From: Insolitispirillum peregrinum
GTDB lineage: Bacteria > Pseudomonadota > Alphaproteobacteria > Rhodospirillales > Rhodospirillaceae
NCBI RefSeq assembly: GCF_900156605.1
Contig: NZ_FTOA01000001.1
Span: forward strand, 186,001-250,000
Direction: 5' to 3'
Length of the DNA: 64,000 nt
Made by a program: the position numbers and the translations under genes. Positions 44,893 to 54,520 of this stretch are shown here, one piece after another. How positions within the stretch are numbered: position 1 is the stretch's first letter; each line of letters opens with the position of its first letter. The notes beneath the pieces are model-generated. The model saw only the letters and a program-made list of their open reading frames with translations, had not been told where the DNA came from and searched no databases.

Positions 44893-46272
44893 ATGGAACG
44901 GAGTGGAACACGGATCGAGGCGGTGATGACCGAAATCCGCTCGCGGATTGCCGCGCGCCTGTATTTGCCCGGCACGCGATTGCCGTCGGTGCGGGCGCAG
45001 GCGCAGGCGATGAAGGTTTCGGTTTCGACGGTGGTCGAAGCCTATGACCGCCTGAGCGCCGAGGGCGCCATTGCTGCCCGTCCGGGATCGGGTTTCTATG
45101 TGGTGGGGCCGGTGGCTCCGTTGGCGCTGGCCCACCTTGGCCCCAGCCTTGATCGGGCGATTGATCCGTTGTGGGTGTCGCGCCAGTCACTGGAAAGCGA
45201 TGCGTCGGTTCTGAAGCCCGGATGTGGCTGGATGCCGCCGGACTGGCTGTATGAAACCGGGGTGCGCCGGGCGTTGCGGGCGCTGGCACGGGGGCCGGTG
45301 GCCGAGTTGACCGATTACGCCACATCGCTGGGGCATCCGGGATTGCGCCAGTTCCTGCAACGACGGTTGGCGGGGGCAGGGATCGAGGCCGGGGCGGAGC
45401 AGATCATGCTGACGGAATCGGGTACGCAGGCGATCGACCTGATTTGCCGGTTCCTGCTGGAGCCGGGCGATACGGTGCTGGTCGATGACCCGTGCTATTT
45501 CAACTTTCATGCCTTGCTGAAGGCCCACCGGGTGCGGACTCTCGGGGTGCCTTATACGCCGACCGGCCCGGATGTCGAGCGGTTCGAGGCTGCCGTGCAG
45601 GAGCATTCTCCCCGGTTGTACATCACCAACTCGGGTATCCACAATCCGACCGGCGCAACCCTGTCGCCGGTGACCGCGCACCGGCTGTTGACGCTGGCCG
45701 ACCGTGCCGGTCTGGTGATTGTCGAGGATGATATCTGGGCTGATTTCGAGACCACCCCGGCCCCCCGGCTGGCGGCCTTTGATGGCCTGTCGCGGGTGAT
45801 CCAGATTGGCAGCTTTTCCAAAACCATCTCGGCGTCGTTGCGCTGTGGCTATATTGCCGCGCAACCAGGCTGGATTGACAATCTTGCCGATCTGAAGATT
45901 GCCACCACCTTTGGCGGCGGCCGCTTTGCCGCCGAAGTGGTGCTGCTGGCCCTGACCGACAGCGGCTATCGCAAGCATATGGAGATGGTGCGCCAGCGGT
46001 TGGCCGAGCAGATGCGGAAAACCATCACCCGCCTTGAGCCGTTGGGAATTACGCCGTGGCTGGTTCCCCGCGCTGGTTTGTACCTGTGGTGCCAGCTGCC
46101 CGAAGGCCGGGATGCGGCAGCCATCGCGCAATCCTGCCTGAAGGGCGGGGTGGTGTTGGCACCCGGCAATGCCTTCAGCCCGTCGCTGAGTGCCGGGGGC
46201 TTTTTGCGCTTTAACGTCACCCAGTCCTCGGACGAGCGGGTGTTTACGGCGCTGGCGCGGGCGTTGGCCTGA
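44893..46272 (+). CDS. MocR/GntR-type regulator with aminotransferase domain
   Basis: This 459-residue transcription factor has an N-terminal winged helix of the GntR type (residues about 8-75: IAARLYLPGTRLPSVRAQAQ, VSVSTVVEAYDRLSAEGAI, RPGSGFYVV). A fold-type I aminotransferase-like domain follows, with DPCYFNFHALLKAHR, NSGIHNPTGATLSP, VEDDIWADF, and IGSFSKTISASLRCGYI with the PLP lysine K310. Such proteins sense PLP or an amino compound and usually control a divergent gene, here the DMT exporter. Direct repeats in the intergenic region are candidate binding sites. A start at ATG 44893 fits the conserved N-terminus. Confidence 0.92.
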   Translation: MERSGTRIEAVMTEIRSRIAARLYLPGTRLPSVRAQAQAMKVSVSTVVEAYDRLSAEGAIAARPGSGFYVVGPVAPLALAHLGPSLDRAIDPLWVSRQSLESDASVLKPGCGWMPPDWLYETGVRRALRALARGPVAELTDYATSLGHPGLRQFLQRRLAGAGIEAGAEQIMLTESGTQAIDLICRFLLEPGDTVLVDDPCYFNFHALLKAHRVRTLGVPYTPTGPDVERFEAAVQEHSPRLYITNSGIHNPTGATLSPVTAHRLLTLADRAGLVIVEDDIWADFETTPAPRLAAFDGLSRVIQIGSFSKTISASLRCGYIAAQPGWIDNLADLKIATTFGGGRFAAEVVLLALTDSGYRKHMEMVRQRLAEQMRKTITRLEPLGITPWLVPRAGLYLWCQLPEGRDAAAIAQSCLKGGVVLAPGNAFSPSLSAGGFLRFNVTQSSDERVFTALARALA

Positions 46273-46283
46273 GGGAATACGGC

Positions 46284-46545
46284 ACCAGACCAGCGTGCGT
46301 TAACTGTGACGCCACAGTGCACGACAGTTGGTGGAAAAGAATGGGCTATCGCCCAAACCCATTCGGGGCCTGAGGCCCCGACCATTCACTTGGGGGCGAT
46401 GCCCTCGAACCCCCATTTTCTCTTTTATGATCAAAGAAATGGGGTCTGGGGCCGACTGGCCCCAGCGAGGTGTGGAGCAGCGCTCCACGTCCTTGTTTCC
46501 CAACTGTCGTGTACTGTGGCATCAGGTTTTCAGCACGCTCGTCTA
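46284..46545. repeat. R2/R3 composite repeat between mocR-like gene and tamB
   Basis: R2 arm CCAGACCAGCGTGCGTTAA, TGACG, then the R3 end CCACAGTGCACGACAGTTGG; internal GGGGCCTGAGGCCCC, GGGGGCGATGCCCTCGAACC, CTGGGGCCGACTGGCCCCAG and GTGGAGCAGCGCTCCAC hairpins; right end CCAACTGTCGTGTACTGTG. The last three bases (CTA, TAG on the minus strand) are the tamB stop codon. Confidence 0.9.
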
Positions 46546-49500
46546 ATAATCAAACTTGTAGTTCAGCCCGACATCGGCCCCGGCAGCGCCGCTGGCTTTG
46601 GTTTCGACCGATACGCGCGGGGTCAATTGCACCTCGACCTTAACGCCGCTGCTGCCAGCACTGGCCCCTTGCTCGACACCGACATAGACGCCATCGGCGA
46701 CATATTTTCCCACTTCGACCGAGGCCGCAGAGGTGCTGTCACTGCTGGAACTGTCCGAGGAGCCGCCACCGCCGAACGACACTACATCCAGCCCCAGCGA
46801 GGAGCGCAGCATACCGGTAATGTCCAGCCCGCCGGACAGCAGGCCGCCCTTGCTGCCGCCTCCGCCGCTGTTGAAGCTGGCCATCGAGGCGGCGGCCTGA
46901 GCAAGACTGATGGCCTGCCCGGCGGAAAGCTGGCCGGGTTTGCGGCCAAACAGTACCCGTGACAGCACTTCGTCCTGCGGCAAGGCCGGGGAGGAGGTCA
47001 GGCTGAGGGTGGGCTTGCTGGCAAAGCCGCCGATTTCGACCAGCGCGGTCAGGTCACTGCCGGTGTTCGAAGTGACGATGGTCAGCGCCGGGTCAATGCG
47101 TTCACCGCCCTGAAAGGCCACAATCCCCTTGGTGAAGGTAAAGGTCTTGCCGATCAGGTCGATGGTGCCGCGCACCACTGACAGGTCGCCGACCACCACC
47201 GGCGCGGCGGCGGTGCCGTTGATGGCGAGGTTGCCTTTCCACTCGGACTCCAGACCGTTGCCACGGACAAAAATCTGGCCGGGGATATCGACGGTTACCG
47301 CCAGCGCAATATGGGTGTCACCGCTTTTTTCCTCGACGACCTGCACCGGCGGCAGACCGGCCGAGGCCCGGTGAAGCTCGCGCACCGGCAGGGTGCGCAC
47401 GCCGCCGCCCAGACGGTTGTTCAGACGGACTTCGGCGCCACGGGTGGTCACTTTGCCCGACACACTGCCTTCGCTCAGGCTGCCGCGATACTGGATGGCG
47501 GCGTCAATGCTGGCTTGCAGGTCATCGCGCCGAACCACCGCCGCCTGTTGGGCGGTGAAATCGGCCTCGACCAGTGGGCTGGCTCCCTTTTGCGGGACAA
47601 AGCGCAGGCTGCCTTTCAGTTGCCCCTTGCCGCCGTCAGTGCCATTCAGCGCGGCGGTGATCTGGCCGTCTTCCTGCAAGGTGGCGTCAAGGGTGAGGGC
47701 GGACAGCACGGTGCCCCATTCGCCATTTTCGTAGCGCCCCTTGCGGGCGTGGGCCGAGCCGCTGAACACCGGCTTGGCGAGGGTGCCACTGACCGAGGCC
47801 TGCACCTCCATCTCGCCGGACAGCCGGTGCCCGTCCAGTGGGACCAACGCCCACAGACGACCGAGGTCACCACTCCACGCGAGGTCGGCTTTCAGGGGCC
47901 GGCTGGATGGAATGGCAGGAACACCGTTGCCGTCAAAGGTCAGCGGCAGGCTGGCTGACAGGGTGGCGGGTGTCGTGCCAAAGCCGCGAATTTGCCCGTC
48001 AGCGGTCATCTGTTGCCCGGCGATGGTGCCGGACAGGGCCAGTTGAATGCCCTTCAGGCCGGTTTCGGGGGCGGCAATGTCGCTGCTGTTCAGGCTCCAT
48101 GTGCCGCGAATGCCCTGACCATTGCGGGCCAGCGGGCCTTGCAGGGACAGGCGGGTGCTGAGGGTGCCCTGTAACGGGAACGCCGGGACGGCGATCTCTG
48201 CCAGCGACAGCGGCAGAGCATCGGCGGCAATGGTCAGGCGGATGGCCCCGGCCTTGACGCCGCCGTCAATGGTCAGGCTGCCGCTGTCCACCGCCAGCCG
48301 GGCGTTGTTCAGGCTCCAGCCGTCGCTGGTCCCCATGCCGGGCAGGGATACCGACCATGGGGCGGTGCTGTGCAGGCGGTGACGGTCAAAGCGGGCATCC
48401 AGCGTTTGCACGGTCAGCGGGGCCTGTGGCTGTCCCGGCCATGCCAGTGCCAGAGTCAGCGCCAGCGGGTGGGGTTGCTGGCCCGCAACGGCGACGGTTG
48501 CCTGAATGGCCCCCTTGGCGGCGCGGCTGGCTTGCAGGGTGACGTTCTGAATGCTTTGCCCGGCAACGGTCAGCCCCTGCGCGTCGAGGCTGACCTTTGC
48601 CGCCGGAGCGGTCAGCAGGTCGTCAACGGCGGCATTGACCGCCAGCGACTGGAGCGTGACCGGCTCACCACCGGCAGGGGTTATCCGGATGGTTTTGCCG
48701 TTCAGGGCCAGTTTGGCCTGTCCGTTGCTGGAGGGGGTAACAGTGAGGTCGGCAGTGAGCGTATTGGCCGCCACCGTGACGCCGGTCGCCTGTCGCAAGG
48801 CGTCGGGCTGTTGCAGACTGGCCCGCATCTGGGCCTGAATTTTTGGCTGTGGCGTGGACAGGTCAACCTGTGCCGCAAGCTCGGCGGCAATTCCGGCCAC
48901 CATCAGGCGGGCTTGTTGCAGGCTGACGGCGGTGGGCGAGGCCTCGAACGGCAGCGACAATTCGCTGACCGGAATGCCTTCGGCCTCGATGGCGCTGCCG
49001 GTCAGGGTGCCTTTGACCTGAGGCGCGCTGGCGGTGCCGCTGATCTGTAACGGGATGTCGAGGCTGCCACGGCCCGTCACGCCAACGCTGGCGAGGACCG
49101 GGGTCAGGGTCGGCAGTCGCACGGCCAGATCGGCGGCCAGTGCTTGCGTGGCGAGGGTCAGAGTGCTTTGTCCGTTGATCTGGATGCCCTGATCATTGCC
49201 GCCATTAAACCGTAGCTCCGACAGGCTCAGGGTCGATGCGCCAAGGTGATAGCGGGTGCTGAACGTTGCCTGCGGCCCCAGCAGGGCATCGGCGGCGGCA
49301 ACCCCACTGTTGGGGCCGGTCAGCGTCAGGCTGGTTTGTCCCTGCACACTGCCATCGGCGCGGATCGAGGCTTCGGCATTCAGGTCGAGCCGTTCGGCCA
49401 GCGCTGGATGCAGGCCGCTGGCGGTGGTGTTGAGGGTGGCGGTGATGCCATCCTTCAGGTCGAGGTGGGCCTTGGCCGTCAGCGAGTCAACGGCGGTCTG

Positions 49501-50496
49501 CTGCCCTTCGCTGAGCAGCGTCAGGTCCACCGCCTCGGGTGAGCCGGAAACGGTCAGGGTCAGACTGCGGGCCAACAGCTGTTGCAGCGCCGGGTCAAGG
49601 TTGCTGCCCGGCGTCAGGGTGCTGTCAAGGCGTAGGCTGCGCGGGTTTTGATGGCCGACAATCCCGACCGTGCCGGTCAGGGCCATCAGGCCGTTGGCTT
49701 CGATGTACAGTCGTCCGTCCCAGTCTTTCAACGGGCCGTCACCGTTGAGGGTGACCGACAGCGCGGGCAGGCCGGGAACCCCGGCCAACTGGCTGATCAG
49801 CCCGCCTTGCGGTTCATGGAAGATCAACTCGGCTTGCAGGCGGGTGTCGGCCAGCATGGCCGGGTGCAGGGTGGCCTTCAGACCGAGCGACGTGCCGCCC
49901 TCCAGCCGCTGGCCGTTCAGCGACAGGGTCCAGGCGCCAAAGGCTTCGGAGAGGATGCCACCGTTGAGGGTCAGGTGGGCGGGTTGGCCGATCCACACCT
50001 CGGCCAGATCAAGATCGGCCAGCGAGATGGCGCGCACACTGACCCGGCGCAACAATCCAATCAGCTCCGGCGACAGCGGCGGCGCATCCGTGGCCTCGGT
50101 GGTGGTCTCGGGTACTGCCGGAGCCGCTACCGGCGGTCGCTCGAGGCGCAGATGCCCCAGTGCCAGACTGTCGATATCCAGCTTGCCCGCCAGCAGGGCC
50201 GATGGTTGCCAGGCCAGTGTCACCTGATCAAGGCTCAACCACACCCCGGCGCTGTCGCGCAGGTGAATGTCTTCGAGGTGCAGTTCACTGACCAGCGAGC
50301 CATCAATCTGGCCGACGCTGACATCAGGGGCAAAAGCCAGCCCCTGCCGCAAGGCCCAGCGTGTCCCCATCGGGGTTGCCACCACCGTGGCGACAGCGGC
50401 AAGGGCAAACAGGAGGATCGCCAGCAGCAGCAGCGGGATCGCCCACAGGGGATGCAGGCGACGGCGGGGAGAGATCGGGGCCTGTGCGCTGCTCAT
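46543..50496 (-). CDS. tamB: Translocation and assembly module subunit TamB
   Basis: TamB is a very long periplasm-spanning protein that works with TamA in outer-membrane biogenesis and probably lipid transport. From ATG 50496, 1317 residues: a cytoplasmic Pro/Arg start, one transmembrane anchor (LWAIPLLLLAILLFALAAVATVV, given here only to mark the helix at about 16-38), then repetitive beta-strand sequence, and a C-terminal DUF490 domain with GKVTTRGAEVRLNNRLGGG, GTIDLIGKTFTFTKGIVAFQ and SLTSSPALPQDEVLSRVLFG. It ends VGLNYKFDY, a typical barrel-like terminus. The start is one base after the tamA stop, so translation is coupled. Stop TAG lies in repeat R2/R3. Confidence 0.93.
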   Translation of the reverse strand: MSSAQAPISPRRRLHPLWAIPLLLLAILLFALAAVATVVATPMGTRWALRQGLAFAPDVSVGQIDGSLVSELHLEDIHLRDSAGVWLSLDQVTLAWQPSALLAGKLDIDSLALGHLRLERPPVAAPAVPETTTEATDAPPLSPELIGLLRRVSVRAISLADLDLAEVWIGQPAHLTLNGGILSEAFGAWTLSLNGQRLEGGTSLGLKATLHPAMLADTRLQAELIFHEPQGGLISQLAGVPGLPALSVTLNGDGPLKDWDGRLYIEANGLMALTGTVGIVGHQNPRSLRLDSTLTPGSNLDPALQQLLARSLTLTVSGSPEAVDLTLLSEGQQTAVDSLTAKAHLDLKDGITATLNTTASGLHPALAERLDLNAEASIRADGSVQGQTSLTLTGPNSGVAAADALLGPQATFSTRYHLGASTLSLSELRFNGGNDQGIQINGQSTLTLATQALAADLAVRLPTLTPVLASVGVTGRGSLDIPLQISGTASAPQVKGTLTGSAIEAEGIPVSELSLPFEASPTAVSLQQARLMVAGIAAELAAQVDLSTPQPKIQAQMRASLQQPDALRQATGVTVAANTLTADLTVTPSSNGQAKLALNGKTIRITPAGGEPVTLQSLAVNAAVDDLLTAPAAKVSLDAQGLTVAGQSIQNVTLQASRAAKGAIQATVAVAGQQPHPLALTLALAWPGQPQAPLTVQTLDARFDRHRLHSTAPWSVSLPGMGTSDGWSLNNARLAVDSGSLTIDGGVKAGAIRLTIAADALPLSLAEIAVPAFPLQGTLSTRLSLQGPLARNGQGIRGTWSLNSSDIAAPETGLKGIQLALSGTIAGQQMTADGQIRGFGTTPATLSASLPLTFDGNGVPAIPSSRPLKADLAWSGDLGRLWALVPLDGHRLSGEMEVQASVSGTLAKPVFSGSAHARKGRYENGEWGTVLSALTLDATLQEDGQITAALNGTDGGKGQLKGSLRFVPQKGASPLVEADFTAQQAAVVRRDDLQASIDAAIQYRGSLSEGSVSGKVTTRGAEVRLNNRLGGGVRTLPVRELHRASAGLPPVQVVEEKSGDTHIALAVTVDIPGQIFVRGNGLESEWKGNLAINGTAAAPVVVGDLSVVRGTIDLIGKTFTFTKGIVAFQGGERIDPALTIVTSNTGSDLTALVEIGGFASKPTLSLTSSPALPQDEVLSRVLFGRKPGQLSAGQAISLAQAAASMASFNSGGGGSKGGLLSGGLDITGMLRSSLGLDVVSFGGGGSSDSSSSDSTSAASVEVGKYVADGVYVGVEQGASAGSSGVKVEVQLTPRVSVETKASGAAGADVGLNYKFDY

Positions 50497-50497
50497 G

Positions 50498-52318
50498 TTA
50501 AAAAGCCTGTCCCAAAGATACGTAAAGCTGCCATGCGTTATCAACGCCGGGGCGGCGGTCCAGCGGCATGGCGACGTCCAGCCGGACCGGGCCGACCGGG
50601 CTGTAATAGCGCACGCCAAGACCGGCTCCCCACAGCAGCCCCTGCCCAAAGTCCGGCTGGTTGCCGTCAAAGGCCCGACCGCCTTCGACAAAGGGCACCA
50701 GTCCGATGCTGTCGGTGAATTTCATGCGCAGTTCAAAGCCGGTTTCGATCACCGATTTGCCGCCAACCGGATCCCCGGCGCTATCGACGTCTCCGGCCAA
50801 TTGATAGCCATAGCCACGCACCGAGCCGCCGCCGCCAGCATAGAATCGTTTGTCCGCCGGGACGCTGGTGCGCGAGCCACCCAAAATCGAGCCAACGCCT
50901 CCCCGAACGGCAAAGACATAGTCCTGGGCCTCGTCAATGGGCAGATAGGCACTGCCGTCAAGGCGGGACGAGACAAAGGTGACCGGGCCTTCGTGGAAAC
51001 CGGTATAGGGGGTTACCGATGCCGACAGCTTGAAACCCGATCGTGGATCAAGGGGATCGCTGGTGCCGTCATAGCGCAGCCCCAGCGGTGCCCCGATCAG
51101 CGAGGAGTCATGTTGTCCGTCGGTGTCGGTGATGCTGGCCTGATCGAACGTGGCCCCGACACTGGCCCGCCATTGCCGGTTCAGCGGGCGGGTCAGGCTG
51201 GCGGCCAGCGCAAGAGCGGTCTTGTCATAGGCATCAAGGCTTTCCTCTGACAGCACCGCCGAGGCAGTGCCGCTTTGGCCCCGCCGCCAGAAATTCGGCT
51301 TGGTGATGGTCGAGGACAGCGATGAAATGCTCTGGCCCCACTCGGCTTCGGTTTTGAAGGTTTCAGCCTCGCCCAGCAGGTTGCGGTGTTCCCAATAGGC
51401 ATTCACGGATGGCCCCAGCGAGGTGGAATACGACGTGCCTGCCCCCAGCGACCGCTGGTCTGCTTCGCGCACCCGCACGGTGATCGGGACATTTTCTCCG
51501 GCGACTGTCGGCGGCGGGGCGCTGATGGTGATGCTGTCGAACAGGCCGCTGGACAGCAGGGTGCGGCGATAGTCTTCCAGTTTGGAGGCGTCCCAGCGGG
51601 TGCCGGGCGGCCACGGAATCAGGCTGCGCAGATAGGACTCCTTGACCCGCTCCAGCCCTTCGTACTGCATCTCGCCAAAACGGGCTTCGGGGCCAGGATC
51701 GACCACCAGTTGAGCGGACAGGGTTTGCGCCTGATGGTCAACGGTAAAGGTCTGCTCGCTGATCTGCGATGCCGGATAGCCGCGTTGACGCAACAGCTCG
51801 CGCAGGTGCTCGACTGCCGCCAGCATGGTGTCCGCCTGTGCCGGACTGTCGGGTTTCAGGCCGACCTGTTCGGCAGTTTGCGGGCTGTCATAATCGGCCT
51901 GCGGGCGATAGTCGACATCGAACGCCTGAATTTTATAGACCGGCCCGGCCTTGATGCGCAGGGCCACTTTGGCCGGGCTGTCGCGGCTGTCGACCATCGG
52001 CTGGATGGTGGCGCCGTAATATCCGGCGCTGTGCAGCACATCCAGCAGGTGGCTGGCATCATCTTCGGCGCGGCGGTGAAGGGCAAACAGCGTCGCAGGC
52101 GGATCATCCTGCAAGCGTAACAGGCGTGACTGCGGCTCCAGCAAGGCGCGAACGTCGGCGGACAACGGCTCGCTCTGGCCTTCGGGGGCGGCCAGCTCTG
52201 CCTGATAGGTTGCCTTGGGCAGCTCGTCTTCGGCGTGCGCGGGCTGGCGGCGGCCTGTGACCAACAGGATGCAGCATACAACGACGATGGCGGAAAGGCG
52301 GAGCGACCGCAGGGTCAT
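50498..52318 (-). CDS. tamA: TamA outer-membrane protein (Omp85/BamA family)
   Basis: This outer-membrane Omp85 protein is 606 residues long with an N-terminal signal peptide (cleavage after AHA near residue 29). Three POTRA domains span about 35-280 (for example DDASHLLDVLHSAGYYGATI and LRELLRQRGYPASQISEQTF). A 16-strand barrel follows, with RSLGAGTSYSTSLGPSVNAYW, the conserved FYAGGGGSVRGYGYQLAG loop (VRGY in place of VRGF), and the C-terminal strand WQLYVSLGQAF ending in Phe. Its stop precedes tamB by one base. It is divergent from the metY fusion gene. Confidence 0.94.
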   Translation of the reverse strand: MTLRSLRLSAIVVVCCILLVTGRRQPAHAEDELPKATYQAELAAPEGQSEPLSADVRALLEPQSRLLRLQDDPPATLFALHRRAEDDASHLLDVLHSAGYYGATIQPMVDSRDSPAKVALRIKAGPVYKIQAFDVDYRPQADYDSPQTAEQVGLKPDSPAQADTMLAAVEHLRELLRQRGYPASQISEQTFTVDHQAQTLSAQLVVDPGPEARFGEMQYEGLERVKESYLRSLIPWPPGTRWDASKLEDYRRTLLSSGLFDSITISAPPPTVAGENVPITVRVREADQRSLGAGTSYSTSLGPSVNAYWEHRNLLGEAETFKTEAEWGQSISSLSSTITKPNFWRRGQSGTASAVLSEESLDAYDKTALALAASLTRPLNRQWRASVGATFDQASITDTDGQHDSSLIGAPLGLRYDGTSDPLDPRSGFKLSASVTPYTGFHEGPVTFVSSRLDGSAYLPIDEAQDYVFAVRGGVGSILGGSRTSVPADKRFYAGGGGSVRGYGYQLAGDVDSAGDPVGGKSVIETGFELRMKFTDSIGLVPFVEGGRAFDGNQPDFGQGLLWGAGLGVRYYSPVGPVRLDVAMPLDRRPGVDNAWQLYVSLGQAF

Positions 52319-52399
52319 GCAAAGACCTTCGTTCTGATCATGGTAGGGTGACTGGAGGAGGAACAGGCTGTTCTGCCTTGATATAAGTGCACTCTTTGC

Positions 52400-52480
52400 A
52401 GGCCCCGAAGCAAGGGCTTCTCCCTGGGGACAGGGTAATGGCCCCCGGAACAGGGGACCAGAAGAAATATTCTGTTTTTC
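52400..52480 (+). promoter_or_regulatory. Structured leader with possible attenuator before metY fusion
   Basis: Four successive hairpins can be drawn: GAAGC/GCTTC (52407-52420), CCCTG/CAGGG (52422-52435), CCCC/GGGG (52443-52456) and CAGAA/TTCTG (52459-52474). The last is followed by TTTTT at 52475-52479, like a weak terminator, 86 bases before the start codon. I could not match a known SAM or cobalamin riboswitch. Confidence 0.4.
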
Positions 52481-52565
52481 TGAAGAGTCAGATACAGTCG
52501 CTCAACAGTTTCTTTTGAAACGACACCGATGCTGTCATAGAGCCGATCCCGGAGACGTCCTGAGC

Positions 52566-54419
52566 ATGCCTTTCCTTCATCACCCCGACCTGCTGCCCGA
52601 AGACCCGACGGCTCCGATCCCCTATCCCGATGGCTATCTGCGCGCCATTTTGTCATCGGTGCGGACCATTGCTCTGGTGGGGGCGTCGGCCAACAGCAAT
52701 CGCCCCAGCCATTTTGTGATGAAGTATTTGCAGGAAAGGGGCTATCGGGTGATACCGGTCAATCCGGGGCAGGCGGGCAAGGAGATTTTGGGCGAGCCGT
52801 GTTACAGCAGTCTGGCCGACATTCCCGAACGGTTCGAGATGGTGGACATCTTTCGCGCCTCCGAGGCCGCCGCCGGGGTGACCGATGAAGCAATTGCACT
52901 GGCGGCGCACAAGGGTATCCATGTCGTCTGGATGCAATTGTCCGTTCGCCATGACGAAGCCGCCCACCGGGCCGAACAGGCCGGGCTGCAGGTGGTGATG
53001 AATCGCTGCCCGAAGATCGAGTTCGGGCGTCTGTGTGGCGAGCTGTCATGGTCGGGGGTCAACACCGGCATCATCTCGTCGCGGGTGCGTACCGCGCCGA
53101 AGGATGGCAGCGCTCCCCATGGGCGCAGTGCTGCCGATGGTCTGGAAGATTGCGGCTTTGAAACCCGCGCTGTCCATGCCGGGGCCTCGCCCGATCCGGT
53201 GACCGGGGCGCGCATCACGCCGATCTATCAGACCTCTTCGTATGTGTTCGAGGATTCTGACCATGCGGCGAACCTGTTCAACCTGCATACCTTTGGCCAT
53301 GTCTATTCGCGGATGAGCAATCCGACCGTCAGCGTGCTGGAAGAACGGGTGGCCAATCTGGAAGGGGGCCGGGCAGCGGTGGCCTGTGCCTCGGGGCATG
53401 CGGCGCAGTTTCTGACCTTCTTTACCTTGCTGGAGCCAGGCGACGAGTTTCTGGCCTCGCGCAATCTTTATGGTGGTTCGGTCACCCAGTTCAGCCAGAG
53501 CTTTAAAAAGCTGGGCTGGCACTGCACCTTTATTGATCCGACCGCCCCGGAAACGTTCCGCGCCGCCATTACGCCGCGCACCAAGGCCATTTTCCTCGAA
53601 GTCCTCGCCAATCCGGGCGGGGCGATTGTCGATGTCGAAACCATCGCCTCGATTGCCCACGAGGCTGGCATTCCGCTGATTGTCGATAATACGCTGGCCA
53701 CGCCGTACCTGTGCCGCCCGATTGAATGGGGGGCGGATATCGTGATCCATTCGACCACCAAATTCCTGTCTGGTCATGGCAATGCGCTGGGCGGAGTGGT
53801 GGTGGAGTCCGGGCGGTTCAACTGGAGCGCCAGCGACAAGTTCCCCAGCCTGTCCCGGCCCGAGCCTGCCTATCACGGGCTGGTATTCCACGAGACGTTC
53901 GGGGATTTTGCCTTTACCACCAAGGCCCGTGCAGTGGCGTTGCGTGATTTTGGCCCGGCTCTGGCACCGATGAATGCCTTTCTGACCCTGACCGGGATCG
54001 AGACCCTGCACCTGCGGATGGATCGCCATGTCGCCAATGCGCGGGCGGTGGCGACCTTCCTCAGCCAGCATCCGGCGGTGGCGCATGTGTCGTGGGCCGG
54101 ATTGCCGAACAGCCCGCATGCACCGCTGGCGGCCAAATATTTTCCGCTGGGGGCCGGGTCGGTGTTCACCGTGTCGCTGAAGGGCGGCTATCAGGCGGGC
54201 AAGCGTCTGGTTGAACGGGTCAAAATCTTTTCGCATCTGGCCAATATCGGCGATACCCGTTCGCTGGTGTTGCATCCGGCCTCCACCACCCATCGCCAGC
54301 TCAGCCCGGAACAGCGGGCCTCGGCGGGCGCGGGGGATGCGGTGGTGCGGTTGTCGATCGGGATCGAACGCGCCGAAGACCTGATCCGCGATCTGGAGCA
54401 GGCGCTGGCAGACGAATAA
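52566..54419 (+). CDS. metY: CoA-binding domain fused to O-acetylhomoserine sulfhydrylase
   Basis: This is a two-domain protein of 617 residues. Residues about 20-160 form a CoA_binding (YccU-like) Rossmann domain: SSVRTIALVGASANSNRPSH, YRVIPVNPGQAGKEILGEPC, MVDIFRASEAA and QVVMNRCPKIEFGRL. After a ~35-residue linker, residues about 198-615 are a PLP enzyme of the Cys/Met metabolism family (FETRAVHAGASPDPVTGAR, YSRMSNPTVSVLEERVANLE, VIHSTTKFLSGHGNALGG with K399 binding PLP, HLANIGDTRSLVLHPASTTH). That half makes homocysteine from O-acetylhomoserine and sulfide. The reading frame is continuous with no stop. In relatives as I recall them, the two parts are usually separate neighbouring genes. 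ATG 52566 has GGAG upstream. Confidence 0.88.
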   Translation: MPFLHHPDLLPEDPTAPIPYPDGYLRAILSSVRTIALVGASANSNRPSHFVMKYLQERGYRVIPVNPGQAGKEILGEPCYSSLADIPERFEMVDIFRASEAAAGVTDEAIALAAHKGIHVVWMQLSVRHDEAAHRAEQAGLQVVMNRCPKIEFGRLCGELSWSGVNTGIISSRVRTAPKDGSAPHGRSAADGLEDCGFETRAVHAGASPDPVTGARITPIYQTSSYVFEDSDHAANLFNLHTFGHVYSRMSNPTVSVLEERVANLEGGRAAVACASGHAAQFLTFFTLLEPGDEFLASRNLYGGSVTQFSQSFKKLGWHCTFIDPTAPETFRAAITPRTKAIFLEVLANPGGAIVDVETIASIAHEAGIPLIVDNTLATPYLCRPIEWGADIVIHSTTKFLSGHGNALGGVVVESGRFNWSASDKFPSLSRPEPAYHGLVFHETFGDFAFTTKARAVALRDFGPALAPMNAFLTLTGIETLHLRMDRHVANARAVATFLSQHPAVAHVSWAGLPNSPHAPLAAKYFPLGAGSVFTVSLKGGYQAGKRLVERVKIFSHLANIGDTRSLVLHPASTTHRQLSPEQRASAGAGDAVVRLSIGIERAEDLIRDLEQALADE

Positions 54420-54437
54420 CGCCTGTCCTGCATCCCC

Positions 54438-54490
54438 AAAAAAAGCGGCCATCCTCTTGTGGTTCAAAGGCGATAAGGGGATGGCCCGCA
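54438..54490 (-). terminator. Rho-independent terminator of rpoH
   Basis: On the minus strand GCGGGCCATCCCC pairs imperfectly with GAGGATGGCCGC and is followed by seven T (A run at 54438-54444). It lies between convergent rpoH and metY, 31 bases past the rpoH stop. Confidence 0.85.
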
Positions 54491-54520
54491 GGTGAGGGAG
54501 GTGCAGGCAGACTGTGCTTT

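Noticed and set aside
44739-44975. Longer N-terminus of the DMT gene from ATG 44975
   Set aside because: It would run across the MocR operator and start codon with no ribosome site; ATG 44738 has one.
52361-52373. GAACAGGCTGTTC as an SOS (LexA) box
   Set aside because: The alphaproteobacterial box is a direct repeat GTTC-N7-GTTC; this is an inverted repeat and neither neighbour is an SOS gene.
52380-52480. SAM-II or SAH riboswitch before metY
   Set aside because: The hairpins are short and in series. I could not place the SAM-II pseudoknot or the conserved SAH core.
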